Source of the DNA: Rhodococcus ruber
GTDB taxonomy: Bacteria; Actinomycetota; Actinomycetes; Mycobacteriales; Mycobacteriaceae
NCBI RefSeq assembly: GCF_027270735.1
Contig: NZ_JAPWIJ010000002.1
Span: 186,001 to 250,000 of the forward strand
Direction of reading: 5' to 3'
DNA length: 64,000 nucleotides
A program made the translations under genes and the position numbers. Shown piece by piece: positions 16,693-25,064 of this stretch. Each line of letters opens with the position of its first letter. Within the stretch, counting starts at the first letter, position 1. The notes under the pieces are model-generated. The model searched no databases and had not been told where the DNA came from. It saw nothing but the letters and a program-made list of their open reading frames with translations.

Positions 16693-16764
16693 CGAATCGG
16701 CTCCTCGGTTCTGAATTGCGGCCTCCGATCGGCGTCGGGTATTCGAATCCGAGGAGCTGATTCG
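16693..16764. repeat. Palindromic intergenic repeat, copy A
   Basis: Arms 16693-16708 and 16749-16764 are inverted repeats with 15 of 16 positions pairing (CGAATCGGCTCCTCGG against CCGAGGAGCTGATTCG). The loop holds CTCCGATCGGCGTCGGGT followed by ATTC, which recurs exactly at about 47981 and 52021. It lies in the 207-base gap between the acyl-CoA dehydrogenase and methyltransferase genes; the rest of the gap shows nothing else. Confidence 0.75.
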
Positions 16765-16808
16765 CGGCGACGGGCGGCCCCGACTACACAGATCCTTCGC
16801 CGGACCTG

Positions 16809-17669
16809 TCAACGACGGGTCGCGCCGAACACGTCGACCGGATGCGGCACCCGAGGCCTGCCATCGGCACCGGGCACCGAGACCGCATCCAGGTAGGCAC
16901 GTACCGGCCCGCGCAAATCTGGGGTCAGCCGGGCCTGCACGGAGAAGTCGAGAACCTCGTCGCTCGCGGAGGAGAGGTCGATCTGTGCGTCGAGGGTGAC
17001 CACGTCGTCGAGAAAGATCCCGGCGTCGACGAAGGCCCTCTCGACGTCGGCACTGAACCACTGCTGGTGGCCCTGCAGCGGCGGGGCGAGGGCGACGACC
17101 AACGCGTTGAGCGCGGCCGTCGGCGCAATGGCCACCCACAGCTGCCCGCCCGGTCGCAGCAGACCGAGCGCGGCACGGAGCGTCGCGCTCAGGTCGGGGA
17201 CGTAATACATCGAGTGCACAAAGGTCACGACATCGAAGGTCTCTTCCACCGGTGAGTCACCGAACGACGCGACGTACGCGTCGGCGCTGAGCTCCTCCGC
17301 CTCCAGCGCGGACATTCTGGCGGCGAAGCGCTCCGCGCTTCCAACCCAGGGGTCGACGCCGACGTACCGCACCGGTCGGCCGGGTACCCGCTGTACGAGC
17401 CCCGCGGCGAGCCGGGCATCCAGCGAGCCGTCACCGCAACCCACCGACAGCACCGAGATCGGTCCGTCCCCGATCGCTGTCAGCCGGTCGGCGAAGTGCT
17501 CGGCGATCAGCCCGCGCTGATCGGAGAGGCGCTCGAAGGCGGCATGCTCGCGTGCGTAGGACTCGGGCTCGAGGCCGGCCAAGGCCGGAGCACCACGCCG
17601 TACCACTCGCACACCGTCCAGAAGCACGGCCGCGATGTCGGTCGGCGGATTCGGAGCTATGTTGGACAT
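16809..17669 (-). CDS. Class I SAM-dependent methyltransferase
   Basis: 286 residues from the ATG ending at 17669 (a GTG one codon earlier is possible). The SAM-binding motif I reads Val-Leu-Ser-Val-Gly-Cys-Gly-Asp-Gly-Ser-Leu-Asp, with Val-Gly-Val-Asp-Pro as the acidic strand 2 and Val-Thr-Phe-Val-His-Ser-Met-Tyr-Tyr as motif II. The fold of the N-terminal helices (Glu-His-Ala-Ala-Phe-Glu-Arg-Leu) resembles small-molecule N-methyltransferases of the histamine type, but the substrate is unknown. It is divergent from a second methyltransferase, which is followed by a PhyH dioxygenase gene. Confidence 0.85.
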   Translation of the reverse strand: MSNIAPNPPTDIAAVLLDGVRVVRRGAPALAGLEPESYAREHAAFERLSDQRGLIAEHFADRLTAIGDGPISVLSVGCGDGSLDARLAAGLVQRVPGRPVRYVGVDPWVGSAERFAARMSALEAEELSADAYVASFGDSPVEETFDVVTFVHSMYYVPDLSATLRAALGLLRPGGQLWVAIAPTAALNALVVALAPPLQGHQQWFSADVERAFVDAGIFLDDVVTLDAQIDLSSASDEVLDFSVQARLTPDLRGPVRAYLDAVSVPGADGRPRVPHPVDVFGATRR

Positions 17670-17732
17670 CACAGTGAGTCAATCATGACGCACCCACCCG
17701 GTGCGTTGCGGTCGGCTTCGAGAAGGAGTGGC

Positions 17733-18545
17733 GTGAGCAGCGGAGATACAGCCGAACGCAGTCTCGAGCATTGGAGCGAGGCCGGACGCACGGGCATGGA
17801 GGCGTTCTACGCTCTGGCCACCGAGGACTACCACCAGCTGGCACTGGCCGCCGACTGGCCCGCGCTACTCGCCGACCACGCTCACGACGGTTGGTCGCTG
17901 CTCGATGTGGCCTGCGGCAGCGGCAAATTTCCCACCGCGTTACGTCGATACACCGACCTGTCCGCCGTGCCCGAGCTGGCCTACGACCTGCTCGACCCGT
18001 CTGCGTTCTCGGTCGCCGAGGCACGCGGGGCGCTCGGCGCGCCGTTCACGGCCCGTCGCGACCTGGTGATGACCCTGCAGGACCTTCCCACCGATCACAC
18101 CGGCTACGACGTCGTCTGGGCCACCCACGCGTTGTACGCACTTCCTCCGGCCGAGCTGGACGCCGCCGCCGAGCGGTTCGTCGCCGCGCTGGCCCCCGGA
18201 GGTCTGGGTCTGGTCGCGCAAGCCACCGAAGCTTCCCACTACATCGCGTTCTACGACGCCTTCCGCGCAGGCGTACGTGACGCGACGCCGTACACAACGG
18301 CCGAGCAGGTGCGCGACGCGCTGACACGAGCCGGTGCGGACGTGCGCGACCAGCGCGTCACGTACACCACCGGTACATCCGATCGCGCTGTTGCCGAAGG
18401 CTTTCTGCAGCGATGCGCCTTCGACGACTCCGTGTCGCTCGACGAGATGGAGGCGGCACCTGTGCTGGGCGACTACCTTGCCTCCTGTCGCGACGCGTCC
18501 GGTTCCTATACCTTTTCCCACGAGGCGGCCCTGTTGTGGCTCTGA
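17733..18545 (+). CDS. Second class I SAM-dependent methyltransferase
   Basis: 270 residues from a GTG at 17733 with GAAGGAG a few bases upstream; an in-frame ATG at 17685 lacks such a site. Motif I is Leu-Leu-Asp-Val-Ala-Cys-Gly-Ser-Gly-Lys-Phe, followed by Ala-Tyr-Asp-Leu-Leu-Asp-Pro and Asp-Val-Val-Trp-Ala-Thr-His-Ala-Leu-Tyr-Ala-Leu. It differs clearly from the divergent methyltransferase, so the two are not a recent duplication. Its end lies against the start of the dioxygenase gene, implying coupled expression. Confidence 0.85.
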   Translation: MSSGDTAERSLEHWSEAGRTGMEAFYALATEDYHQLALAADWPALLADHAHDGWSLLDVACGSGKFPTALRRYTDLSAVPELAYDLLDPSAFSVAEARGALGAPFTARRDLVMTLQDLPTDHTGYDVVWATHALYALPPAELDAAAERFVAALAPGGLGLVAQATEASHYIAFYDAFRAGVRDATPYTTAEQVRDALTRAGADVRDQRVTYTTGTSDRAVAEGFLQRCAFDDSVSLDEMEAAPVLGDYLASCRDASGSYTFSHEAALLWL

Positions 18546-18550
18546 ACCCG

Positions 18551-19516
18551 ATGACCAACGAGCTTCTGCCCGAACAGAATCGCGACGGCGGTATCGATCA
18601 GGACTGGGCAGGTGACGATCAGGACTGGTGGGACTGGTACGTCACGCTGGCCGCCAACGATCAGGCACCCACCGAGTTGGTCGACGGTCCTGGCCTGCCC
18701 GATATCGAGGCGGCTTCCGACGAGCAGGTGGAGCGCGAGCTTGCCGAGCCCTACGACCTCGACCCTGCTGCCGTCGACGCATTCGCTCGACACGCCTTCG
18801 TGCGGCTGCCCGCCGTGTTCTCGCCGGCCGTCGTACGACGCCTCGCCGAGCGACTCGAGGAGCTGCTGCGAGCCGAACACGGCGACGACGTCGCGGGCCG
18901 ATTCACCGCGCTGGAACAGATGTGGCTCCATGACGACCTGATGCGCGCCGTGGCGCTGTCTCCCCGAATCGGAGGCTTGGCCGCGGCGTTGCTCGCTGAA
19001 CCGGCCGTTCGGCTCTATCACGACAACGCGCTGTCCAAGGAGCCCGGTTGCGGACGCACACCCTGGCACCACGACGCCGAGCACTTCCCGCTGCAGACCA
19101 CCCAGGCGGTCACTGCGTGGATGCCGATGTCGGCGATCCCCGGCCGAATGGGTCCGCTGTCGTTCGCTCGCGGCCGAAAGGTGCTGGACGAGGTTGCGGA
19201 CTTGGAGTTCGACAAGGTCGGCACGTCGTACGACGAGGCCGTCGCCAAGCGCTTCGTCGAGCGTGACGTCGCGGTGCAGTCGGAGCCGTTCGCAGTGGGC
19301 GACGTGTCGTTCCATTCTGCGCTGTGCTTCCACACCGCAGGGCCGAACCTCACTACGCAGCCCCGCCGAGCGCTGGCCACCACCTACTTCGCCGACGGGG
19401 CTCGTGTTGTGGAATCGCCGACGCTGATCAGCGGCACCTGGCGCGAGTTCCTTCCGGGCGTCGAGCCCGGCGGCCTTGCTGCCTCCGAATTGAACCCGGT
19501 GGTCGGCCGCCGCTGA
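18551..19516 (+). CDS. Phytanoyl-CoA dioxygenase (PhyH) family Fe(II)/2-oxoglutarate oxygenase
   Basis: 321 residues from the ATG at 18551; a GTG at 18536, overlapping the methyltransferase stop and with GAGG upstream, is an alternative start. The iron triad is visible as His-x-Asp in Trp-His-His-Asp-Ala-Glu-His and the distal His in Cys-Phe-His-Thr-Ala-Gly, with an Arg for 2-oxoglutarate in Gln-Pro-Arg-Arg-Ala-Leu-Ala-Thr-Thr-Tyr. PhyH enzymes hydroxylate fatty acyls, ectoine or natural-product intermediates. Two adjoining methyltransferases and no acyl-CoA gene in the unit point toward a small-molecule tailoring pathway rather than lipid alpha-oxidation. The acidic Trp-rich N-terminus (Asp-Trp-Trp-Asp-Trp-Tyr) is unusual. 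Confidence 0.87.
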   Translation: MTNELLPEQNRDGGIDQDWAGDDQDWWDWYVTLAANDQAPTELVDGPGLPDIEAASDEQVERELAEPYDLDPAAVDAFARHAFVRLPAVFSPAVVRRLAERLEELLRAEHGDDVAGRFTALEQMWLHDDLMRAVALSPRIGGLAAALLAEPAVRLYHDNALSKEPGCGRTPWHHDAEHFPLQTTQAVTAWMPMSAIPGRMGPLSFARGRKVLDEVADLEFDKVGTSYDEAVAKRFVERDVAVQSEPFAVGDVSFHSALCFHTAGPNLTTQPRRALATTYFADGARVVESPTLISGTWREFLPGVEPGGLAASELNPVVGRR

Positions 19517-19529
19517 TCAGTCGAAAGCA

Positions 19530-20855
19530 ATGGCCGTTTCAGTGGACATACGTACACTGGATTCGGTGGGGAAGAAATCTCAGCGCACGCAGGAGTTGGG
19601 TGAACTCGGTGAGCTCACCCTTCGCGAGTTGGCGTCGGCCGCAGGTGGTGTCCGCGCAGTCCACTCGGCAATTGCACGCCGCACGTTCGCGGCCGTGCGG
19701 CTCGGCGTCGGCCCAGCCGTTCTACCGACACAGCTGATGCACGACGCCATCGCCGCAGGCACCTACGCGACCATCTCGGCCGCCTGCGCCGGCGCAGCCA
19801 AGGTCGTCGGCACCCTGACCGCTGGCGACGAGACGAGCGAGGACGGCTCGCGGCCGTCGCCGTCGCCGTCGCACACCATGGGCGGTGCGCAGACAATCGC
19901 GGTCCTGCACGGTCTCATCGGCGACGACATGGAGCGGACCGCCCGGGTCCTCGCCTATCCGATGTCGATTCGCGTCGACGGGCGCCCAGTACCTCCGAAG
20001 TACCGCGCCCTCGCCGAGTCGTTTCCCGACGCGGGAGCGCACCTCGTGTTGTTCCTACACGGGCTCGTCGAGACCGAATCGGCATGGCGGCTCGGCGGGC
20101 GGCCCACCTACGGGGAACGACTGGACTCCGAAGCCGACACCACCTCGATCTTCGTGCGCTACAACACCGGACGTCGAATCGGCACGAACGGCAGCGACCT
20201 GTCGGACCTGCTGGAACAGCTCGTCACGGCGTGGCCGGTCCGGGTTCACCGAATCACACTGGTCGGGCACTCCATGGGCGGACTGGTCTCACGTAGCGCC
20301 GCTCATCACGCCGCCGAGAGCGGCCGCCGGTGGGTGGACCTGTTGACGGACGTGTTCACCCTGGGAACTCCTCATCTGGGCGCTCCACTCGCACGCGGGG
20401 TGCACCTGGCCACAGCAGCGCTGGCGCTCGCACCCGAGACCCGGCCGTTCGCCCACCTGTTGGCTCGTCGAAGCGCCGGGGTCCGCGACCTGATCCACGG
20501 CGCGATCACCGAACAAGAGGGGCATGCCAGCTACACCGACGGATTCGATGTGGGCGCGGCCCTGGACATCTCGGTTCCGAAGGGGGTTCGGCACCATCAC
20601 GCCTCCGCCGTCATCACAGGAAACCCGCGACACCCTGTCGGGATATTCGTGGGCGACGGCCTCGTTCGCACCGACAGCGCCGGAGGACGGAACAAGCTGC
20701 GCAACATCGGACTTCGTCCGGACGATGGTCTGGCGATCAACAGCGCGCACCATTTCACCCTCCTCAACGACGAGAGGGTGTACGGCTGGATGCGGCGTGC
20801 ACTGATCGTGGTTCCAGACTCCCCCAAGAAATCCGATCTACGCCCGTTGTCGTAA
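19530..20855 (+). CDS. Lipase/PGAP1-like alpha/beta hydrolase
   Basis: A 441-residue protein. An N-terminal alpha-helical Ala-rich part (about residues 25-150) precedes a hydrolase domain with an oxyanion strand Leu-Val-Leu-Phe-Leu-His-Gly-Leu, nucleophile elbow Gly-His-Ser-Met-Gly-Gly, Phe-Thr-Leu-Gly-Thr-Pro-His-Leu-Gly-Ala-Pro (typical of PGAP1/triacylglycerol-lipase-like proteins) and a late catalytic His in Asn-Ser-Ala-His-His-Phe-Thr-Leu. No signal peptide is visible. The ATG at 19530 has a weak ribosome binding site; a GTG at 19566 is an alternative. Substrate unknown, probably a lipid ester. Confidence 0.82.
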   Translation: MAVSVDIRTLDSVGKKSQRTQELGELGELTLRELASAAGGVRAVHSAIARRTFAAVRLGVGPAVLPTQLMHDAIAAGTYATISAACAGAAKVVGTLTAGDETSEDGSRPSPSPSHTMGGAQTIAVLHGLIGDDMERTARVLAYPMSIRVDGRPVPPKYRALAESFPDAGAHLVLFLHGLVETESAWRLGGRPTYGERLDSEADTTSIFVRYNTGRRIGTNGSDLSDLLEQLVTAWPVRVHRITLVGHSMGGLVSRSAAHHAAESGRRWVDLLTDVFTLGTPHLGAPLARGVHLATAALALAPETRPFAHLLARRSAGVRDLIHGAITEQEGHASYTDGFDVGAALDISVPKGVRHHHASAVITGNPRHPVGIFVGDGLVRTDSAGGRNKLRNIGLRPDDGLAINSAHHFTLLNDERVYGWMRRALIVVPDSPKKSDLRPLS

Positions 20856-20862
20856 TCCACGC

Positions 20863-20878
20863 CCCGTGTGCGGGGTGC
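20863..20878 (+). terminator. Weak hairpin between convergent genes
   Basis: CCCCG-TGTG-CGGGG forms a short stem just after the hydrolase stop and before the convergent cyanase gene end. No T run follows; it may terminate in both directions. Confidence 0.35.
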
Positions 20879-20919
20879 GGATTCGGACAAGGGCCGTATG
20901 TGCCGACACCGTGCCCGCG

Positions 20920-21369
20920 CTACTCGGTCCATCGATAGTCGAGGAACTTCCCATCGAACGTCACCACGACCCGATCTCCGTCATCGTGCGGGCGACGTTC
21001 GATGTTCATCGTGAAGTTGATGGCACTCATGATGCCGTCGCCGAACTCCTCGGCGATCAGCTCCTTGAGCGCGGGCCCGTATACCGCCAGCGCCTCGTGG
21101 AAGCGGTAAACCGTGGGGTCAGAAGAGATGTCGAGCGATCCACGATAGGGAGCCAGGGTCAGCTCGAACAACGAGCCTTCGGGCATGCTCAGCTTCTCTG
21201 CGAGCAGATCGGCCTGCTCGACACTGAGAGGATGCTGGCCGTACAGTGCCGACACCGTCCATGCCACCGGCATGTCGATAGCCGAAGCCAAGCTTGCCCA
21301 ACTCAACCCAGCACGGGCGCGTGCAAGCCGAATCTCACCGATCAATGGCCTATCTGCAAAATCGGTCAA
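20920..21369 (-). CDS. cynS: Cyanase (cyanate hydratase)
   Basis: 149 residues. It converts cyanate and bicarbonate into ammonia and carbon dioxide (via carbamate). An N-terminal POU-like helical domain is followed by the catalytic domain, with Arg89 and Glu92 (Tyr-Arg-Phe-His-Glu) and Ser115 (Ile-Met-Ser-Ala-Ile-Asn-Phe) at exactly the E. coli spacing (Arg96, Glu99, Ser122). The start is a TTG at 21369, supported by a strong GGAGGAGAAGG just upstream; no ATG or GTG fits. There is no carbonic anhydrase (cynT) or transporter (cynX) beside it, so it stands alone, divergent from an aldo/keto reductase gene. Confidence 0.94.
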   Translation of the reverse strand: MTDFADRPLIGEIRLARARAGLSWASLASAIDMPVAWTVSALYGQHPLSVEQADLLAEKLSMPEGSLFELTLAPYRGSLDISSDPTVYRFHEALAVYGPALKELIAEEFGDGIMSAINFTMNIERRPHDDGDRVVVTFDGKFLDYRWTE

Positions 21370-21549
21370 CAGCCTTCTCCTCCATGGTCGTTTCGACAGC
21401 TGAGCGTCTTCGATGTCGCGCGGCCCAGCAACATCCCAGTCTCAGCCGAGAACTCATAGCTCGCAACATTTCGTATCGAGGCCGCAGGCGCTACCCGATC
21501 GCGGATATGGTGGTTGTTTTCGCCCCGGCACAACGAAAGTACTGACGAC

Positions 21550-22464
21550 ATGACGCAACTCGGTCTCGGCCTCGCCGCACTCGGACGCCCCGAGTACCTG
21601 ACGGTCGGGCACTCTGCGGCTGTGGACGGACGATTCGATCCAGCAGCCTTGGAGCAGCTGTGCCACGCAGTACTCGACGCCGCGTGGGACAGCGGAGTTC
21701 GACACTTCGACGTCGCACGCTCCTATGGGTTGGCCGAGCGCTTCCTCGGTAGCTGGTTGTCTCGACACCCGAATCGGCGCGAGAACCTGGCGATCGGCTC
21801 CAAATGGGGATACGCCTACGTCGCCGACTTCCAGCGGGGAGCCGAAGTTCACGAGGTCAAAGAGCACTCGGTCGAACGTCTGGCCGAACAGTGGCCCCAG
21901 ACCCTGCACGACCTCGGCGGCGCACCCGATCACTATCTGATCCACAGCGTCACCCCGGACAGTCCTGCCCTCACCGACACGGCACTGCTCGACGACCTAC
22001 GCGCCGTAGCCGAGAGTGGTACCCGTATCGGCATCAGCACCAGCGGCCCGCATCAAGCCGATGTAATGCACGCTGCGCTGGAGATCGGCGTGTTCAGCTC
22101 GGTGCAGTCGACGTGGAACCCACTCGAGCCGTCCGCCGGCCCTGCTCTGGAACGCGCGCACGACGCCGGCTGGTTCGTCGTCGTCAAAGAGGCGATGGCC
22201 AATGGCCGACTAGTGTCCGAAGATTCAGCGCTGGGCAGGGCCGCGGATGCGAACCGGGTCGGCCGTGACGCACTGGCGCTGGCTGTTGCACTCGCACAAC
22301 CGTGGGCCGATGTCGTTCTCTCCGGCGCGGCCACCGCGGCGCAACTCGAGCAGAATGTTGCCGCGCTTTCGATCGACCGCGAGCTGATCACAGCCATCGA
22401 CGTCGACTCACACGAAATTCCAGAAATGTACTGGCACAAACGATCCCAACTAGCGTGGACGTGA
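21550..22464 (+). CDS. Aldo/keto reductase
   Basis: 304 residues from the ATG at 21550. AKR fold elements: Gly-Leu-Gly-Leu-Ala-Ala-Leu-Gly-Arg-Pro at the first strand, catalytic Asp and Tyr in His-Phe-Asp-Val-Ala-Arg-Ser-Tyr-Gly, Lys in Ser-Lys-Trp-Gly-Tyr, and His in Tyr-Leu-Ile-His-Ser-Val. The C-terminal Gly-Ala-Ala-Thr-Ala-Ala-Gln-Leu-Glu-Gln-Asn-Val is the usual NADP loop. Close to the YghZ/Tas-like group of oxidoreductases acting on sugars or aldehydes; substrate not determinable. Confidence 0.87.
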   Translation: MTQLGLGLAALGRPEYLTVGHSAAVDGRFDPAALEQLCHAVLDAAWDSGVRHFDVARSYGLAERFLGSWLSRHPNRRENLAIGSKWGYAYVADFQRGAEVHEVKEHSVERLAEQWPQTLHDLGGAPDHYLIHSVTPDSPALTDTALLDDLRAVAESGTRIGISTSGPHQADVMHAALEIGVFSSVQSTWNPLEPSAGPALERAHDAGWFVVVKEAMANGRLVSEDSALGRAADANRVGRDALALAVALAQPWADVVLSGAATAAQLEQNVAALSIDRELITAIDVDSHEIPEMYWHKRSQLAWT

Positions 22465-22597
22465 TGCACTTCGGCAGCGACTGCGCCCTCACCGTTCCGG
22501 CGTCGCGGTGGACAACAACCGCTGGTAGGTCCTGGACACTGCACGACCTGATCGTCACTGACCCACTCGAGGACTTCGGCCCCTACAATCGTCCGAT

Positions 22598-23572
22598 ATG
22601 CGAAGGTTTTTCGGTGCCTTGACCGCGGTTGTCGTCGTTTCTCTGCTGGGCTGCTCATCGAGCGAGTCACCCGATCCCGCACAACCGACGGGCGCGAACA
22701 CGTCCGCCGAGTTCCCGGCCACGATCGAGGGGGCACTCGGTTCTTCCGTGGTTGGCTCGGAGCCCACCCGAGTCGTCGCACTGTCGTGGACCGACGCCGA
22801 CATTCTGCTGTCGCTGGGAGTGACGCCGGTGGCCACCGCCCGAGCAACCGCTGCATCGGGGTTCCAACCGTGGGCCGAGGCAGAGTTGGACGATCAGGAT
22901 GCCCCGGCGTTCCTACAAGGAGCCAACGCCGACCTGTCGGTCGAAGACGTCCTCGCCTACGAGCCAGACCTGATCGTCGGGACGAAGGCGTTCGGACTCG
23001 ACGCCCGCTACGAACAGCTGTCGGCGATAGCGCCCGTCGTACACTACTCGAGCACGCCGTCGGCCGAAACCTGGCAGGACGCCACCAGAACGATCGCGAC
23101 CGCACTCGGGCGCAGTGACGATGGCGAACGAGTGATCGCAGAGACCGACTCGACGATCTCCGCCGCGGCCGAAGCCAACCCCGACCTGTCCGGAAAAACG
23201 TTCACGTTCTTCGTCGGCCCCACCAATGGCAGTGTCTACGTGGTCAATTCGATCGACGACGCCGGAGCACAATTTCTCGACTCGCTCGGCATGCGGCCCA
23301 CCGACTACGCGACCGGGTTACCGACGAGCTCCATTCCGGGGCGAGCGCAGATCACCTACGAGTTTTTGGCAGACAATGACGCCGACCTCGTGATCGCGAC
23401 GGGTCAACCCGCCGATCTCGACGCTTTTCGAGCGCTCCCGGCTATCGCATCCCTGTCCGCGGTCGCGCGCGGAGCTTTTGTTCCACTCTCCCCGACCGAG
23501 GCTCAGTCGATCGCCTTCCCGTCGCCGCTGAGTCTCGAGTGGGCCGCAAACAACATCGTGCCGAAGTTCTGA
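22598..23572 (+). CDS. Iron-siderophore type substrate-binding lipoprotein, unaccompanied
   Basis: A 324-residue class III binding protein. Signal with lipobox Leu-Leu-Gly-Cys at about residue 19; mature part with Thr-Arg-Val-Val-Ala-Leu-Ser-Trp-Thr-Asp-Ala-Asp-Ile-Leu-Leu-Ser-Leu-Gly-Val, Tyr-Glu-Pro-Asp-Leu-Ile-Val-Gly-Thr, and a long connecting helix. It should capture a ferric chelate outside the membrane. There are no permease or ATPase genes beside it, and no IdeR-like box in the 133 bases upstream, so it must share a transporter encoded elsewhere, perhaps the one at 11649-13423. It is a different protein from the binding lipoprotein at 10537, not a duplicate. Confidence 0.85.
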   Translation: MRRFFGALTAVVVVSLLGCSSSESPDPAQPTGANTSAEFPATIEGALGSSVVGSEPTRVVALSWTDADILLSLGVTPVATARATAASGFQPWAEAELDDQDAPAFLQGANADLSVEDVLAYEPDLIVGTKAFGLDARYEQLSAIAPVVHYSSTPSAETWQDATRTIATALGRSDDGERVIAETDSTISAAAEANPDLSGKTFTFFVGPTNGSVYVVNSIDDAGAQFLDSLGMRPTDYATGLPTSSIPGRAQITYEFLADNDADLVIATGQPADLDAFRALPAIASLSAVARGAFVPLSPTEAQSIAFPSPLSLEWAANNIVPKF

Positions 23573-23737
23573 CACAGAAGTGACGACGCCGCACTGAGCG
23601 CGTGGTTGGCCCCTTCCGGAACATTCGGCCCAAGGGCTCCCTGTCGCTGCGCACCCGAAAACCGACAGAATCCCTGATTCCATCGCGTGAATTGGTCCAT
23701 TGGTACACACTCGTAGAGGAACAGGGTCGGCAGAGGG

Positions 23738-25039
23738 ATGGAGTCGGAGATGGTCGACGCCCCACATCCGTCGTTCGGCGCGGAACCACTCGTCTCGGAC
23801 ACGGCATTCCACGCGGCGTCCGTCGGAATCACCCGCTTTCACATCGGCACCTCATACCTGGAATGGGATACACGCGCAGCCGCGATATTCGATGCCGGTC
23901 ACGACGACCGGCCCGCCATCGACATCTGGCGCAGTCGTGTGCATCCGCACGATACCTCTGTGCTCCGAACCCTCTACGGTGATGCACGCACTTCCATCGG
24001 GGCGGAGTGCATCTATCGAATCATAGATCGCGACAACAACATTCGGCACGTACTCACCAGGAGCGTTGCCATCGAGCACGACCCAGATGGTCGGCCCTCG
24101 GTACTCACCGGAGTCGTCTCGCTCGTCGAGCCGCCCCCGGAACCGCAGGTGCACCTCATGCCCGCCGTGCGGTGGGGCCGCATCCTCGATGGCGTCTCCC
24201 TCGGATTCGCCATTGTCGACAAAGCGATGGTGTTGCAGTACATCAACACTCAGACCGAGCGGCACTTGGGCGTCAGTCGAGAGGAGGTCGTCGGACGGCA
24301 CATGCACGAGGCTCTGCCGGAGACGGCAGGGTCCTACTTCGACGATCTGCACCGTGACGCAATCGCCACTCGCGGCGAGGTCACCAGGGTGGTGCAAGCG
24401 CTCTTCCTTCCAGGAAGGACGCTCGAGGTGACGGCCAACTACGTGGAGAGTGTCGTAGCTATCAGCTTCCGAGATGTCACCGATTTCGCAGCAACGACCA
24501 GCAGCCTGCTGGAGGCGTACCGCGAGCTTCTGATCAAATCGAGGGTCGACGATCTCACCGGCGTGCTCAATCGCGCTGCGTTACTCGAACGAATCGAGCG
24601 GATGACCGCGGAGACGGCGGCACCAGCAGCCGTCTTGTTCATCGATCTCGATGACTTCAAAGGCATCAACGACACCTACGGACACTTGGCCGGGGACAGA
24701 GTTCTGCGGATCACAGCCGCCAGGCTGGTCGCGATCTGCGACTCCGGCACCGTGTTCGGAAGGATCGGCGGTGACGAGTTCGTTGCGGCGCTCTTCGACG
24801 ACACCCTGCTCGGTCCAACACGATCTGCCGCTGACATCGAACGCGAGATGATCATCGCGGCGTCGCCGCCGATCGACATCGTCGATGCCCACGTCTCGGT
24901 GTCGATCAGCATCGGCATCGCGCACAACACGGGAGCCAGCACCCTCGAAGAGATGCTGACTCAGGCCGACAGAGCTCTGTACAGGGCCAAGCAAACGGGC
25001 AGTTCGGATCGGACCGACATCCCGCCCTTCTCACCGTGA
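23738..25039 (+). CDS. PAS-GGDEF diguanylate cyclase
   Basis: The 433-residue soluble protein has two sensory regions, a PAS-like domain at about 30-130 and a second PAS at about 145-250 (Asp-Gly-Val-Ser-Leu-Gly-Phe-Ala-Ile-Val-Asp), then a GGDEF domain at about 270-425. The active-site loop is Arg-Ile-Gly-Gly-Asp-Glu-Phe (GGDEF at 344-348), Asp-Asp-Leu-Thr-Gly-Val-Leu-Asn-Arg starts the domain, and Phe-Ile-Asp-Leu-Asp-Asp-Phe carries the metal Asp, so it should make cyclic di-GMP. No Arg-x-x-Asp inhibitory site precedes the loop, and no EAL domain follows. Stands alone. Confidence 0.9.
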   Translation: MESEMVDAPHPSFGAEPLVSDTAFHAASVGITRFHIGTSYLEWDTRAAAIFDAGHDDRPAIDIWRSRVHPHDTSVLRTLYGDARTSIGAECIYRIIDRDNNIRHVLTRSVAIEHDPDGRPSVLTGVVSLVEPPPEPQVHLMPAVRWGRILDGVSLGFAIVDKAMVLQYINTQTERHLGVSREEVVGRHMHEALPETAGSYFDDLHRDAIATRGEVTRVVQALFLPGRTLEVTANYVESVVAISFRDVTDFAATTSSLLEAYRELLIKSRVDDLTGVLNRAALLERIERMTAETAAPAAVLFIDLDDFKGINDTYGHLAGDRVLRITAARLVAICDSGTVFGRIGGDEFVAALFDDTLLGPTRSAADIEREMIIAASPPIDIVDAHVSVSISIGIAHNTGASTLEEMLTQADRALYRAKQTGSSDRTDIPPFSP

Positions 25040-25064
25040 ATTCGAACAGACTCCAGTCGACGCT

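Noticed and set aside
14910..16760. A 616-codon plus-strand frame over the VOC and acyl-CoA dehydrogenase genes
   Set aside because: Antisense shadow; both minus-strand genes have clear family motifs and complete active sites.
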